From Ascidia mentula (taxonomy: Eukaryota > Chordata > Ascidiacea > Phlebobranchia > Ascidiidae): a stretch of DNA of 64,000 bases. The notes beneath the pieces are model-generated. The model was not told where the DNA came from. It saw only the letters and a program-made list of their open reading frames with translations, and ran no database searches. Positions 24,259 to 36,177 of this stretch are shown in pieces (position 1 is the stretch's first letter; every line of letters begins with the position of its first letter). Made by a program: the position numbers and the translations under genes. The stretch is taken from contig OX387204.1 in the NCBI GenBank assembly GCA_947561715.1, forward strand, positions 16,311,001-16,375,000, given 5' to 3'.

Positions 24259-27200
24259 ATGATCGAATTTGACCGAATTTTGGATCGCATCGGCCATTTG
24301 GGTCGATACCAGGTGTTTCTGTGTTTTTTGGTGTACTGGCAAGGCATACCGGCAGGCCTACACAGCATTGCCTCGGTATTTTATTCACCGCCAATTAAAT
24401 ACAGGTATTGAATGTTTTGTGTGTCTTATAGTGTGGTTGGTAACCGTAAAGTAAGCTACACTACTAAGCAAACTTTACCGCTTTCCAGTTTTCCAATTTT
24501 TGAGCAAATTTTCAGGCCATTATTGTACTGCACGTCTCCACTGTACATTTGACCGCGTGTTGATTTTATGTTCAAATTTTTACAGATGCAAGGCTTTGCC
24601 TCTGGATAATTCAACCTTGTACCCCAATCTAACCGAGGCCGAAATCGTCAATTATACAGTCCCGAACGAAGATACTTGCAGAAGGTAAAGCAAATTGTGT
24701 GTATTATGTGTGGAAGATTTAGCATTTTAGCATCTAACTATGTCTTTTCTGTTTATTTTATTTATAGAACTGAACATGCTTTAATAAAAAGCAAAACTTG
24801 TATTCTAAAACTAGAAGCGTGGACACAAAGTTGTTCTAGTAACATGTAAAATTGAATGTTTGGAAGATATTTTTTTGCTTTTCCATCAAAACATAACAAC
24901 CTGCACTATAGCTGGGTTATAAGTTAGGGTTAAAGGTTGCAAAGTGGGCATTAAATCGTATTTGGAAAACCTTTTCTGGGATTAGAAACGTTGATTTTTG
25001 AAAGGTTTAACATTTTGCTTCTAATCAGGTATGGATACAATCTATCAACATGTGATCCGCCGTCAACATCTTGTGTTAACATGTCGGCTCCCCCAATCCA
25101 ATGCGATCAAGGGTATGTGTACGACGTGAGCCCCTTTACTTCCACGGTCGATGAGGAGGTAAATACCTTGTATTTGACAAACAGGAAACGCACACATTCA
25201 AAATCTTTGCCACTAGAGTTAAACGAACGCTAAATAAAAGAGTCGTCTTCTACGTAACTTGCTATATGTTGGGCCTATTTTACTACTTATAGAGGGGTGT
25301 TGTAGTCTAATTCGTTTTTACTAATACCCTAAAAGATAGATAAGGTCTGATAGCCGAGCAAAGCTAACACCCTGCGCACTGATGTATCTGTTTGCGGAAC
25401 ACACATCGTTATCTTGAGACCCCTTAAAACTTGCCAAGAATGACAAGTGGGAGCTTGTACTATACAGCGAGAAATTAAAATGTAAACGTTGATAAATTTG
25501 AGTGCTCTTCCTTCACTATCGTCTGCTATTTCGTTATTTTACGTAAGAAGAGGGTCCATGTGTTTGAAATCTTTTTATGCTCCATTGAACATTTGTCGTT
25601 GTACGCAAAAAATGACCAACGACCGTCAACGCAAATATTACGCTACGTCATTAGGCTCTGTGCATGTTTACAAAACACAGCAGCATGTTTGATAAGTTAG
25701 ATAGCATGGATATGCATCACTTAGGGCAATAGAAGGTGGACTAGTGCCTACTGTTGTATGCTCTGGACTTTGCCCAACACTTCCACTAAGTTGATTCACG
25801 GAAAATACATTGCAACCACTAACTGGTTGTCGCCTGATGCGTGTACTTTATACCGCATGATTGATGTTACGACCGACGCCAACTTAATAGTTGTTTGGAT
25901 TCCGGGCCGACACAAAGCGATAAGATAGTTCAGTTACTGCTGACAGGCCTTTTAATGCCGCCAACAATACCGCCTTTTAATGCCGCCCAAACCGCATTGT
26001 TTGCGAGTGCATTGTTCCAGTGTTTAAGCCTAACACTAACTTTTTTGCAATTCTGTTTCGATTAAATAGCAGCGTTTTTTTTTAATTATAAACATAGTAG
26101 GATATACATTTTCTGCCACTATGACATTTTGCAACCTGTGGAGAGTATCTAGACCCGACGTGAAACACACAAATAGCTCAAATAAATAAAGAAAAAAAAC
26201 AAGACTGCGCAAGAAATGTTTGATCCTTGTGCTTGCCGACCACAAATTAACTTTACAATAGAGTAACAATCACCTTTAAATTTATAATATTATAAGCCTG
26301 TTTTGCAACTAAACCGAAATGTTGTATGTATCCTCGCAAAGCTTGTTTTTAAAAACGTGACAGATAACAATACTAATCAAAATGAAGTGAAATAATGGTT
26401 AAATTATCAACAACGCATAGGTCTCAAAAAGATAATTACAAAAAATTAACCAACAGAATCCACATTGAATTCCTTTTATCAACGCGAAAAACCAGTTGTG
26501 CGCTTTCTCCAATATTACGCGAATATTTCCCTTGCAGTGGAACCTGGTGTGTGACAGAAAGATCCTCAGCACTGTAGCCACCTCGTTGTTTTTCGCTGGG
26601 ATGTGGACTGGAGCTGTTGTATTCGGCTACTTGGCTGATCTGTACGACAATTTTTAACTATTTTTTTGGAAAGCGAAGCTTTTACTTTTGCTCAATTGTA
26701 TAAAAGATAAATTTATTTTCATAATTTTTTTAAATTTATTTTTAAAGCTACTGCTGGTCATTTTACCTTTTCAAATTGTCACACCAACAAAGTAAATTCG
26801 TGCGCAATATTTATACAATCGGTAAAACACTTCTATTTTAGGATAGGACGAAGGTACACGATTTTAATAGCTTCGGTTGGGACTCTCATCTCCGGGGTGT
26901 CGACCGCATTCACTCCGTGGTTCGAACTTTTCGTTGTCCTTCGCTTCTTTTCGGCTGTTTTCTCACACGCCGCGTTCCTCTTTATGTTCGTGTATGGTAA
27001 GCATAAGTTTTGCAATTGAAAGGCAGATACACACCTCAGGGCCATCCAAAAAATTCAGATGCTTTGCGTAATAACATATACATTCGACCCCTTTTATTGA
27101 AAACTTACATCATAAAGTTGTGTAGGTGTCCGGTATTTTTGGATGGCCCTAAGGTGTGTATGTGCCTTGTACTTCTAATGCAGTGTTTCCCAACCGGTGG

Positions 27201-30200
27201 TACGCGTAGGATTAAGCGGTACGCGACGGCATTCCAGGTGGTACGCGAGCATCTTTCCATAATTTGCGGATAAAGCTCGAATTTGATCTCATAATGTTTG
27301 ATACGAAATTACATTTAGCTGCAAGTGATACGCAATTACACAAAGGTTGGGAACCACTGTTCTAATGGTTAACCGGTCATTAGCTGCAACAGCAAACCCC
27401 TTTGAACAGTATTTACAAAGCCCCCTGCTTGCATACGGGTATTTGTAATTCCTGCATGTGTGTTTGATTAAGCCATTTACTGTTTGCAATGATAACGTTG
27501 GTTTCGAAATCGCACCGCTGCCATTTCTCTTATCTATTATTTTCCAAGCGTCACCTTTAGCCAATATTTGGAGTTAAACATGTGAAGAAAGCAAAGCCAG
27601 TCGGTGCAAATGCGAACCGGCAAATATACTGCTATTTTTTCTGCCAGGCATACTAATTAATCAGAATTGCTCTTCTGGCACGTTTCGTCTGCCAACCGGC
27701 GAGACTCCTCAGGGTTATGTCAACAATAATGCATCAGCAAGTTTGATCGCATTATTCTGCTGCACATTCGTGTTTGTCCAAGGTTAGGTTGAATAAAGCA
27801 AGATTAACGGAGTTTTTTGCCTTCACAGTTGTAGAGATCACTGGAAACAAGCGGACGCTGACCGGGGTTCACACGCACACTGCTTTCTGCGTCGGGTACA
27901 TGCTGAATTCCCTCTTCTCATATTTCTTGCGAGATTGGAGAGATTTTTATTTCTACTTCTCCCTCACCCCGATCCCATACTTCTTCTTTCATTTCCTTGT
28001 AAGTATGGAACTTTCTAGATGTTTTTACGTACATCTTAGCGTACGTGCGACAGCGCAACGGACGGATAGGCACAGAGAAAAATATTTGTCGATGTCGCAA
28101 GAACTTTTCCCGATCACATGGGATTGTAGGTGGCGCCAAGTCTTCGCGGTATAAATTTCTCGAAGTTTTCTACAAAAAGCAATGATTTCTGTATGCGTCC
28201 TTTTGATAATCATGTCCCATGACTCACATGGGCCAGGCGGGCGGTGTGTGATGCCTATACATCCCGGACCAGGAGCCACGATAGGATATAGTGCATTCGG
28301 TGCTTCCAACCAAGGCCCGCAACAGTCTTGGCTGTTTGTGAATATAAAGGGAATATTGTTGCTTTGAGGTTGAAAGGGATTCCAATCGCTATAGGCCCTC
28401 TAAATTCAGGTGGGTCAAAAGCCCCAGACGAAAAGGTTTCGGACCAGCACATTTATGTCCCGGTCCTGGATCCAGTAACACGGATCATAAATGCAATGAT
28501 AAAGACGCTGTGTAGTTTGCGTGTTTACTAAAAATGCTTGTGAGACTTGGAATAGTCCGTGCTTTTGGCCAAATGGAAAAAAAGTTTTTTTAGTTTGCCT
28601 CGTGATAAAGGTTATCAAACCGCCACAAATGGTTGGGCGTTGAATTTCTTTTTGACTTATCTGTTATTACTAAAGTTAACATTGTCATCATTTCTCATAA
28701 GATACCCGAATCACCTCGTTGGCATTTTTCAAACGGCCGCGATGAGGAAGGCAAAAAATTGGCGTACCAGTTTGCAAAACACAACAAAGAAGAAATAACG
28801 GAAACTGATTGGAAGGAGGCCGAAGTTGCCATGGTAATGTAAATTATTCGTGCTATACCTCAAGTTAGCAGAAACTCATATAATACAACTCCATAGTAAA
28901 CCCAAGTTTATTGTTGCAACCAAAACTCTGGTTGCAAGCACTCGAGACGCTAGAAATGCCATTAAACTTGTATGGTAGTGTTTGTACGTACTTATACAGA
29001 CTTTTGCGTTAATTTAATTTCTTCGTTTCTGTTTTTCACTTGTGACAGTTGCATAAACTGTTGATGCCTTGTTAGGCGAAATGTATTTTGCTAAATTCAG
29101 TTTCAACTGAGCTGTCTACACAATCGTTATCTCGAACTTATAGAAAAACAAAATGGTAATGTTTGCAATATATATATATATATGTATTCATTTAACATGA
29201 GATCTTTTGAACGTGAGGCAACGGTCATCACTTTGTTAAAAATTTGTCACAATCGTTAAAAATGCACTTTTGCTAAACAATCTACACTCATGTCCCAAAA
29301 TTCAGTTCTGCATATGTTTGATACTTTTCCCGATACTGTTGGCTTATCTTCTGTTTTATCTTCTGTTTATTCGATTGTTGCCAATGCAGATTCAAATTTA
29401 TTTCGTTACTCACAGACAGACGAGTCTCTTTTAACCAAAAAGTACAGCTCCGCCGATCTATTCAAAACAAGACTTATGCGACTGATTACTTTCAACTGCA
29501 TGTACAGCTGGTAATTACTGTTAAAATTACTTGAACTATACGCAGGTACCTTAGCTTTGGCTTTTCTCTTCAAAGTTATCAACTCCACTTATTTTGCACC
29601 TAAACGCAGGTAAATTCGTATTTCAGGAGATTGTAATTGTGATTGTCTGCTTTAGGCCGCTGCCTACTTCTTACGTTTCTTCGTTAACCCGTCATAAACA
29701 TCACAATCACATAAAAACTCCGGTTTTCAAAAAAAATAACTCATGTAAAAAATCCCAAGTCGTTATTTCAACAATTCTCCCATATATATTTCAACTGTGG
29801 TTATAGGTGTCATCAGTATCGCTACAAAAAAAACCAGAAAAACGTATAAGACTACGTTGTTGGACAAACGACTTACAACTTAGGATTATTCACAGAAGTT
29901 GTTTAAAAAAATTTTACAAGTCTTTCTTGGCCATTTAGTTAAAAGGAGATTCCAATCACAAAAACTTTCATTCGTTTTTACAAAACGCAGGTTAGTGACC
30001 GCTATGGTGTACTACGGTTTGTCATTGAATGCTGGATCACTGGCAGGAGATATTTTTCTCAACAACTTCTTGAATGGAGTCATGGAGATCGTGGGTTACG
30101 TGTTCACTCAGCTGACCATGGACAGGTATTAAAATATTTGTGATTCAACCCGTTGAATTTTGCGTATTTCTAATCACATATATCTGTGTATTATATATCC

Positions 30201-31733
30201 ACAAAATTGCTATATCTAAACGAAAAACCTTATTTGTTGTTGGAAAACAGACTCGGAAGAAAAACACTTCTAACCTTGATGATGTTCGTGCAAGGCTTCT
30301 CCTGCCTCATCAGTACAGTCTTAAACGAGTTATCGAATGGAAACGAGGGTAGGTTTCAAAGAGTGCACTCAAAACAACACTAAAATAAACTATTATGCAT
30401 GGACAAATTGTTTGGTAAACAGATTTACATGACATGCGTTGTGAAAATATCTGGTCAACACTACCAGCAGCTATTAGTACAAGCTATAATGTTGTAATTA
30501 TCTTCAAGGACAACGTTAGTTACACATTTCCCTTTGTATGACCGATTCTATTCCAAATAAACTAGTATTTTTTTTAAACTGACCATAAAGAATTTTTAAA
30601 TGTTTATCTTCTCTCTAGCTATGGTGACAGCAGGAGTAGTTTTCGCTTTCATCGGTAAAATTGGTGTTGCTGGGTCCTTTGCAATCGTGTACAACTTCAC
30701 AGCAGAGCTCTACCCGACTGTTCTTAGGTCAGTAATCACGTTAGTTATCTGATCCCACTATTTAATTTTTTTATTTTTGGAAACCATTCGAGTAGTCTTT
30801 TCCAAGCAATGACGACACTACTGAAGATTTAATTACCTGCTGCATGAACTAATAATACAGATATGAGTTATTCAATGCTATATTAACAACATGTTTCTTG
30901 ATACATGCGGTTACACTTCGTAGTAATCGTTGATGAAAGGCATGAACATATAAAACTCGGCGAAACATCCTAAGATCTTAAGACACTGAACTTTAAAATT
31001 TTGTTGCCAGAGGCAACGCTGTCGGGGTCGGTTCGATGGCAGCAAGAGTGGGAAGCATCTCTTCCCCCTACATCATCCTCCTCCAGGACTACGTGTCCTG
31101 GCTGCCGTTCGTTATCTTCGGAGTGATGTCGATCGTGGCAGGAGGACTTGGATTTCTCTACCCAGAAACCATGGACAAAACCATGCCTCAAACCATTCCA
31201 GAGGCAGAACTCTTCTACGAAGAGTATTACAACAGGTATGTTGGTCTTGGTTACAAACACAACAGTAACCCGGCCTAATTATTTGATTGTAACTTTTGCG
31301 AAATTGGTGTCATCGCAATTTGTTCATTGAAAAGGGATAAACTGATATTCACCACCCTCAATGCCAATCCACACATTTCTTCACATTCAAAAAGAAGAAA
31401 GTGGAAATTCTACTAGTTTTGAAGTTAAATTATAAAGACAGATGACTTAGGATTATTCATCACCATTTTGTGCTTATCCGTTACTGGGTCTCTGTCAGCC
31501 ATAGAGAATATACAGGTGATTCCAAGAAATCAAACTCTCATTAGTTTTGAAGTTATGGGAAGATTTGAGCCATGCGTGTTTTGCTTGCAAATATATCGGA
31601 CATTCGCAAACGCCCAATAATATCCGCTGTACAAACTTGTAGAAAAACTCCAAGCATGGACCTGAAAGGAGAGGTGAACAAAGCCATGGAGAAGTCACCG
31701 GATGGATCGTCTGATTCTGTCACCAAATTCTAG
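24259..31733 (+). CDS. SLC22-family organic ion transporter
   Basis: Exons 24259-24404, 24586-24684, 25029-25158, 26538-26641, 26842-26996, 27829-27998, 28702-28833, 29416-29510, 29991-30125, 30251-30348, 30619-30727, 31011-31235 and 31643-31733 join in phase to 562 aa, the usual SLC22 length. The protein starts FDRILDRIGHLGRYQ, typical of the family. A large cysteine-rich, N-glycosylated loop follows TM1. The major-facilitator motif is DLIGRRYT after TM2. PESPRWH comes after TM6, DRLGRK after TM8, and ELYPTVLRGNAVGVGS before TM11. The tail contains MDLKGEVNKA. SLC22 proteins carry organic cations, zwitterions (carnitine) or anions across the plasma membrane; the sequence alone does not settle the substrate class. 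Intron 5 holds two small transposons. AATAAA is near 31868. Confidence 0.93.
27022..27166. mobile_element. MITE with about 31-bp terminal inverted repeats
   Basis: The left end (about 31 nt from 27022, containing GGGCCATCCAAAAA) and the right end (containing TTTTTGGATGGCCC) are inverted copies with two or three differences. 145 bp, non-coding, in intron 5 of the SLC22 gene. Confidence 0.7.
27181..27359. mobile_element. Non-autonomous hAT-like element with 8-bp target duplication
   Basis: Ends CAGTGTTTCCCAACC and GGTTGGGAACCACTG form hAT-type inverted repeats. The 8-bp TTCTAATG stands directly on both sides (27173-27180 and 27360-27367), the hallmark of hAT insertion. 179 bp, non-coding, in SLC22 intron 5. 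Confidence 0.85.
27620..27690. repeat. CTTCTGGCA-family fragment
   Basis: Shares about 55 nt (ATACTGCTATTTTT, CTGCCAGGC, TTAATC, GCTCTTCTGGCAC) with the complement of 57695-57745. Lies in SLC22 intron 5 next to the hAT-like element. Confidence 0.6.
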
Positions 31734-31739
31734 TCATTT

Positions 31740-32831
31740 AGCATGTGTAGTAGCCCATAGTTATGCATGATACGTCATATTTAGTGATATATGCGTGCTA
31801 ATTTATCTTGGCACTTGATCAAATCATCTAGCAAACGTACGGTGGTTAGCATGTTTTTTTCTCGGGCAAAATAAATCCAACGGGAAAAGTTTATTTCTTG
31901 ATTGCTTTGCTAGTCAAAGTTTGAATTGAGTTTCCGTCTCAATTGCTTGGCAACAAATCAATAGTTAAGGTGATCAGTATTTTCGTTTTATCGTTTTATG
32001 TTAGTTTCATCACGCACAGGAAAGTCACTTCTAATTATACGAAAATTCTACCACACACAGTTTTTAAAATAAGAAACAGTTTTTTTAAATACACAAAGTA
32101 AGACGTAAGTAGTTTTCGGCACATATCCCACGATGACGATCGTTTTGCTGTGGTGACTCTTGTCACTCCTTCATATTGAGTATTAAAGCCCCATTTGCTT
32201 GTGATAAAAACGGTTGCAGGCCAGTGACAAAATTATACACGGTTATGAATTCATACAAGGTTGCACGGAAGCTTGAGTCTTCTGTTCCAAGGTTCATCAA
32301 ATATTTAGGTGTTTTATAACCCGTGTTATCATCAGAGAGAAGGTTTTCCATTCGTGATATCGGACAATTAAAATATCGCGGTAAAAATAAAGTTGGAAAC
32401 AATATGTAAAGTGAAAATGCACAAACAAACCTTTATCATATATGTGCAAAAAAAGCCATATTATTGCAAAGCTGCAGGCAGGGTGTGTACACGCACTGTT
32501 TCGACCTGTAAGGTCTCATTAGTGCAGCTGTTGAGTGGCACTGTGCTAGCTTTTGCACTAGCAGGCACACTACCGCAAAGGTACCACAAAGTGGAAATCT
32601 GACGGTTTTACTACGAATGTGTCAACACCAAAAAGACTCTGGTCATGATCACCCTCAAATCTGCACGTCAATAAGTAAGCTTGGGTATTTCAAAATTTCC
32701 AACAACATGACTTAGTTTTTATTTGACATAATTTACCACATTAAGCACTAAAGTTTGAAAAAAAACTGTTACTCGCTAAGACTTTATAATATTTGGCACT
32801 CCACTAAAATTTCTTGCTGACCGCCCACTGA
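31740..32831. other. Intergenic between SLC22 and claudin-like A
   Basis: Convergent 3' ends. Contains the decayed hammerhead copy at 32470-32529 and an AATAAA near 31868. No gene seen. Confidence 0.55.
32470..32529 (-). ncRNA. Decayed hammerhead ribozyme copy
   Basis: Same architecture as the motif at 36.1 kb, on the same strand: stem I AGCTGCA/TGCAGCT intact, stem II GACCT/AGGTC intact, GAAA intact, stem III CAG/CTG intact with a longer loop. Two core changes are seen: CTAATGA in place of CTGATGA (G5 to A) and CC in place of TC at the cleavage site (U16.1 to C). Either should abolish cleavage. It lies about 300 nt past the stop of claudin-like gene A. Confidence 0.7.
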
Positions 32832-33996
32832 TCATACTTGAATGAGTTGCATGCCAATAGACACTTCTTCATCGCTGCTAGCTGGCTTCGCAGAGACGAC
32901 TACATTTATTGTCCCTCCTACAAAGGAAAGCACTACTCCGCTCCACGATAACCAACCACTGTATCCATAGATCACGCCACGTACAAATGCTAAGAAAAAG
33001 GTGGTTCCAGCTATTGCAAAAAATCCTACAAGAACAAATAAATAAATTTAGAAACACAACTTAGGGTTTTATTAATCTTCAAGAAATTGATTAGAATTTT
33101 TAAATTCATGAGTTTGCTAATGAATTTAGTAGCAGTTATTTCGGTTATATTGTCTGTTTAAAATATAAATATATTTAAATATTTTAAGTAATATTTTATT
33201 GGAAATTTTAAGCAATGGTATTTGGTACTAAACAGAGTCTACGCTGTATCAGTACAACGGAAGTGGTTGTGAAATATAAACCTCTAACTTACCGCCTACT
33301 ATGCAAAGTACTCCGGAAACACGTAGATGTTTTTTCTTGCCGATTGTACCCATGAATGCAAAGATTATTGCAAACCACTCAAAGCAGTCGGCTGTTACAA
33401 ACATCGCAAAAATCCTAGCAATATTCGGCCAACATAGATCTAAGTAAAACAAAAACAAAATGATTTATGGAAAGTTGTCAAGGAAAATGGCACGTTCTAC
33501 AGCTGCTTTATGCAACCAAATCCTTTTGACGAAGAAAGATTTTGAACAGGTACGTTACTTACAATAAACGCACAGGCTCTTCTGGCAAAAACAATTCAAT
33601 TGGTCGACGTTTCGGTCTTTATGCAATCGACCATCATCAGGAAGAAGTGCATAAATAAAAACACAACAGCAAATTTTTGACTTCCCCCCTTTTTTACGCA
33701 TTTACGCATTTATTCAGTCAATTGTGTAACCACCGAAACGTCGACAAAGCAAATAATTTTTGCCAGAAGAGCTTGTTCCTTTATTTAACATTATGCCTGG
33801 CAGCGACAGCAACAATATATACGTTACCTTGTCGTTTTCTTTTACATATCCCTTCATCGCAGTTGATGACAAATCCCCAACCATTTGAGGTCCACCCGGG
33901 GGTTAGGACTGCAATTGTTACAAAAATGCCAGCCAGTGTTGTGAGACTGACTCCAACAATTGTGATAATCCGTCGTTTCATTTGAGTACAATTCAT
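32832..33996 (-). CDS. Claudin-like four-transmembrane protein A
   Basis: Exons 33996-33828, 33439-33293 and 33025-32832 (minus) join in phase to 169 aa; an alternative Met lies five codons in (33981-33979) and may be the real start. Four hydrophobic segments are seen. The first extracellular loop after TM1 has PGW then GWGF..C....C, a variant of the PMP22/claudin signature W-GLW-C-C. TM3 begins LRVSGVLCIVGG, and TM4 is preceded by GYSGWLSW. Claudin-family proteins form tight-junction strands or act as membrane organisers. The closest subfamily is not clear, and the first loop is shorter than in vertebrate claudins. The exon structure, including a 147-nt middle exon, is the same as in the neighbour at 34957-35977, so the two are tandem duplicates. 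Intron 1 carries a foldback element. Confidence 0.8.
33576..33772. mobile_element. Foldback element with perfect 16-bp inverted ends
   Basis: GCTCTTCTGGCAAAAA at 33576 and its exact complement ending at 33772 bound a 197-bp element. A second nested inverted pair GTCGACGTTTCGGT/ACCGAAACGTCGAC lies inside at 33603 and 33731. No coding capacity; intron 1 of claudin-like gene A. Confidence 0.8.
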
Positions 33997-34264
33997 GTTG
34001 CAAGTTGGTCTTTAATATAGGCCTGCATCCGTAATCGACCGAAGCTAAAAGTAAATTTCAGACAAAACAAACAATTTCGCCGAAAGAAATCATTGATCAC
34101 ACAGGACGCCAAAATTTAGCAAATAAACTAAAATGTTCAAGCAAAATCAAGATTAGCAACAATTTGACTAGCAAACATAACTTACTTGAAGCCTTGCAAC
34201 GTATACATGCTCTTAGCTTTTCGACTTGGCAAGAAATATGTTAGACACGATTTTAGAATTTATT

Positions 34265-34678
34265 TTAGTTTCTGCCGTCGTGGTAAGAACATGAAATTTG
34301 ACGCCACTCGGCGTCCTTGCCAACTTCCTGATAAACTTTTACGTTTACTGGATGCTCCAAGACATGAAACGTTGTTGTGCAGGAAAAGGTATACACGAAA
34401 TATTCCCTCAAAAGAGTACAGAGTAAATTTACTTTTTTTGCGTTGTTCAGTTTCAACTCCAAGCAAACGTGATACCTTGTTGGACCGTTTTGTGCTTACA
34501 ACTACAGGCATACCGTCTGAACTGAATATTTTCCTTACAACTTTGCTGCTGTTTCGAAGGACAAGGTTTTGGAGGACATTGTTTGCTATCTTGTAAAAAA
34601 CAGTTTGCTCAAGTACGTGAACCATACATCCAAAAACGGGAAGTGACCAGGCCATGTTTTCGACGTGAAGAAGGCCAA
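34265..34678 (-). CDS. Unidentified exon pair, possible small membrane protein gene (3' part)
   Basis: On the minus strand an exon 34678-34476 follows a good acceptor (cttgcag) and ends at aag|gtatca. A second exon 34354-34265 joins it in phase and ends in TAA. The joined reading has a hydrophobic stretch (GLLHVENMAWSLPVFGCMV), a basic middle (NSSKVVRKIF...VVVSTKRSNK) and a C-terminal part HPVNVKVYQEVGKDAEW. I do not recognise it. A loose resemblance to the C-terminal half of TMEM223 is only an impression. No upstream exon with a start codon was found. It lies between the two claudin-like genes on the same strand. It could also be chance open sequence. Confidence 0.3.
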
Positions 34679-34956
34679 CTGCAAGACACAGCACATTTAT
34701 TAATTGAATCAATATTACACAAAAATAAAAAATTATTGCTACAAATTATACAATCGTTTTTTATCACTATGGGACAATTAGAAGATCGCAGTAAATTTAA
34801 GCTGGAAGAAACAAAAACAGAAAATATGCGCTAAGACGCCGTCGTTGTCAACATTCTTAAGTGTTTATGGGACGAGAATCAGGTTACATGCAACTGTACA
34901 GTTGAAATGGAGGAAGACGATTTTATAGTTCATGCTTCTCTGAGCTGCGTGCAAAA

Positions 34957-35977
34957 TTATTCGTCCATGCTGGCTTGCTTCCATGCAGCGAACATATTTA
35001 TCATGCCCCCCACAATAGAAAGCACACATCCGAGCCAGGATAAAATGTAGCTGTATCCAAAGGTCATTTTTGGTGCAGGTACTGTGTACATAGTGGTCGA
35101 TATCATAGCAGAAACTCCTACAGGATGTATAGAAAAGAAATCCACTTAATAACGTGTTGAAAACATACCTTTTTTATTTTGGCAATTGCAAATGGCAGTT
35201 GTCGTTAGGTGTCAGTTTCATTATTACGTCTCGTTGTTTTTGTTGTATTTGTGACTTCCCAACGAACAAGTTAATGCTGTATTTCAAAAACCTCAACCCA
35301 AATTTGTCATACAGTGTATAAACTTGATACAAGTCACATACATTCATTGCCTCGACATGCACTCATGTAAACAGTGAAGCATATTCCCTCTGTTCGATGC
35401 AGTCCGTGTGATAGTGGACATTATGGATTGCACAGCTGCGATACATAAATGCATAACTTACCACTCACTACAGAAAGCACTCCGGAAATACGCAGATATT
35501 TATTCTTGCCGTTGGTACCAATAAAAGAAAGGTATATTGCTGGCAACATCAGGACAGCGGCTATTGAATGTAAGGCAATAATTGCAGCACCATACGTAGT
35601 GAACAGACCTACAATTAAATTTAAAAATACATTTGTGAATTATCAATCGCTGTCAAAAAACAAATTATCGTAAACCAAACAAAACTTCATGCCTAACATG
35701 ACCAAGTGCGCAGGAAAAAGCTAGTTTTATACTTTAGTGCAACCTAATACATTTAATCTTGCAAAATGTTGAACACGACCGTACCTACTGAAACACATTG
35801 CCAAGCTACGCAATGCATAAAAAGTCCCATCGTTTCAGCAGCATCAACACTTTTGTCTCTGTAGGTCTCAAAGGAACTGTCTCTGTAAATCCATCCAGGT
35901 GATAGCAATGCCGCCATTACAGCAAGGCCAGCCAGCGTTGTTGTAACGAGCCCAACAATTGAGAGCAGCTGTTTCAT
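34957..35977 (-). CDS. Claudin-like four-transmembrane protein B
   Basis: Exons 35977-35785, 35608-35462 and 35117-34957 (minus) join in phase to 166 aa. TM1 is MKQLLSIVGLVTTTLAGLAV; the first extracellular loop has SPGW and then GLF..C....C, a good match to the claudin/PMP22 W-GLW-C-C signature. TM2 is in exon 2, TM3 spans exons 2-3, and TM4 is preceded by FGYSYILSW. The middle exon is 147 nt, as in claudin-like A, and both genes have introns at phase 1, so they are tandem paralogues with strongly diverged loops. Expected in the plasma membrane at junctions; function beyond that is inference. A hammerhead ribozyme motif in the same sense lies 133 nt upstream of the ATG. Confidence 0.83.
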
Positions 35978-36098
35978 TGTGATTAACTGGATTATTTTTG
36001 GGTCCGCTAGATGCAAGCCTGTTATGTTTTTTTCATTCACACAGCCGGAATATTTAAAAAAGTGACTTGCCGTGCAATTGCTTGAACAGATAAAACCT

Positions 36099-36177
36099 GA
36101 ATTGTGTAAGCTGCAGACAGATGGCCACTGTTTCGACCTAAAAGGTCTCATCAGTGCAGCTGCGGCTTACACAATTC
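36099..36177 (-). ncRNA. Type I hammerhead self-cleaving ribozyme motif
   Basis: Read on the minus strand from 36160 to 36110: stem I strand GCTGCA, core CTGATGA, stem II GACCT/AGGTC with loop TTT, core GAAA, stem III CAG/CTG with a 7-nt loop, then TC as U16.1-C17, and the second stem I strand TGCAGC, the exact complement of the first. All invariant hammerhead core positions are present. Predicted cleavage is between the complements of 36116 and 36115. Stem I goes on beyond a 6-nt one-sided bulge with 11 more pairs (36099-36109 with 36167-36177), the place where natural hammerheads make contacts with loop 2. The sequence rules are established; activity and transcription are inferred. Confidence 0.88.

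Noticed and set aside
33603..33645. Second hammerhead-like pattern (minus strand: CTGATGA ... GACCGAAACGTC) in the foldback element
   Set aside because: The base after CTGATGA is T and cannot make the conserved G10.1-C11.1 pair, and the stem I and stem III strands do not close. Treated as a transposon-end motif, not a ribozyme.
36060..36151. Upstream extension of claudin-like B to an ATG at 36151
   Set aside because: The extension reads through the hammerhead motif and has no membrane-protein features; the ATG at 35977 starts directly at TM1 as in the paralogue.
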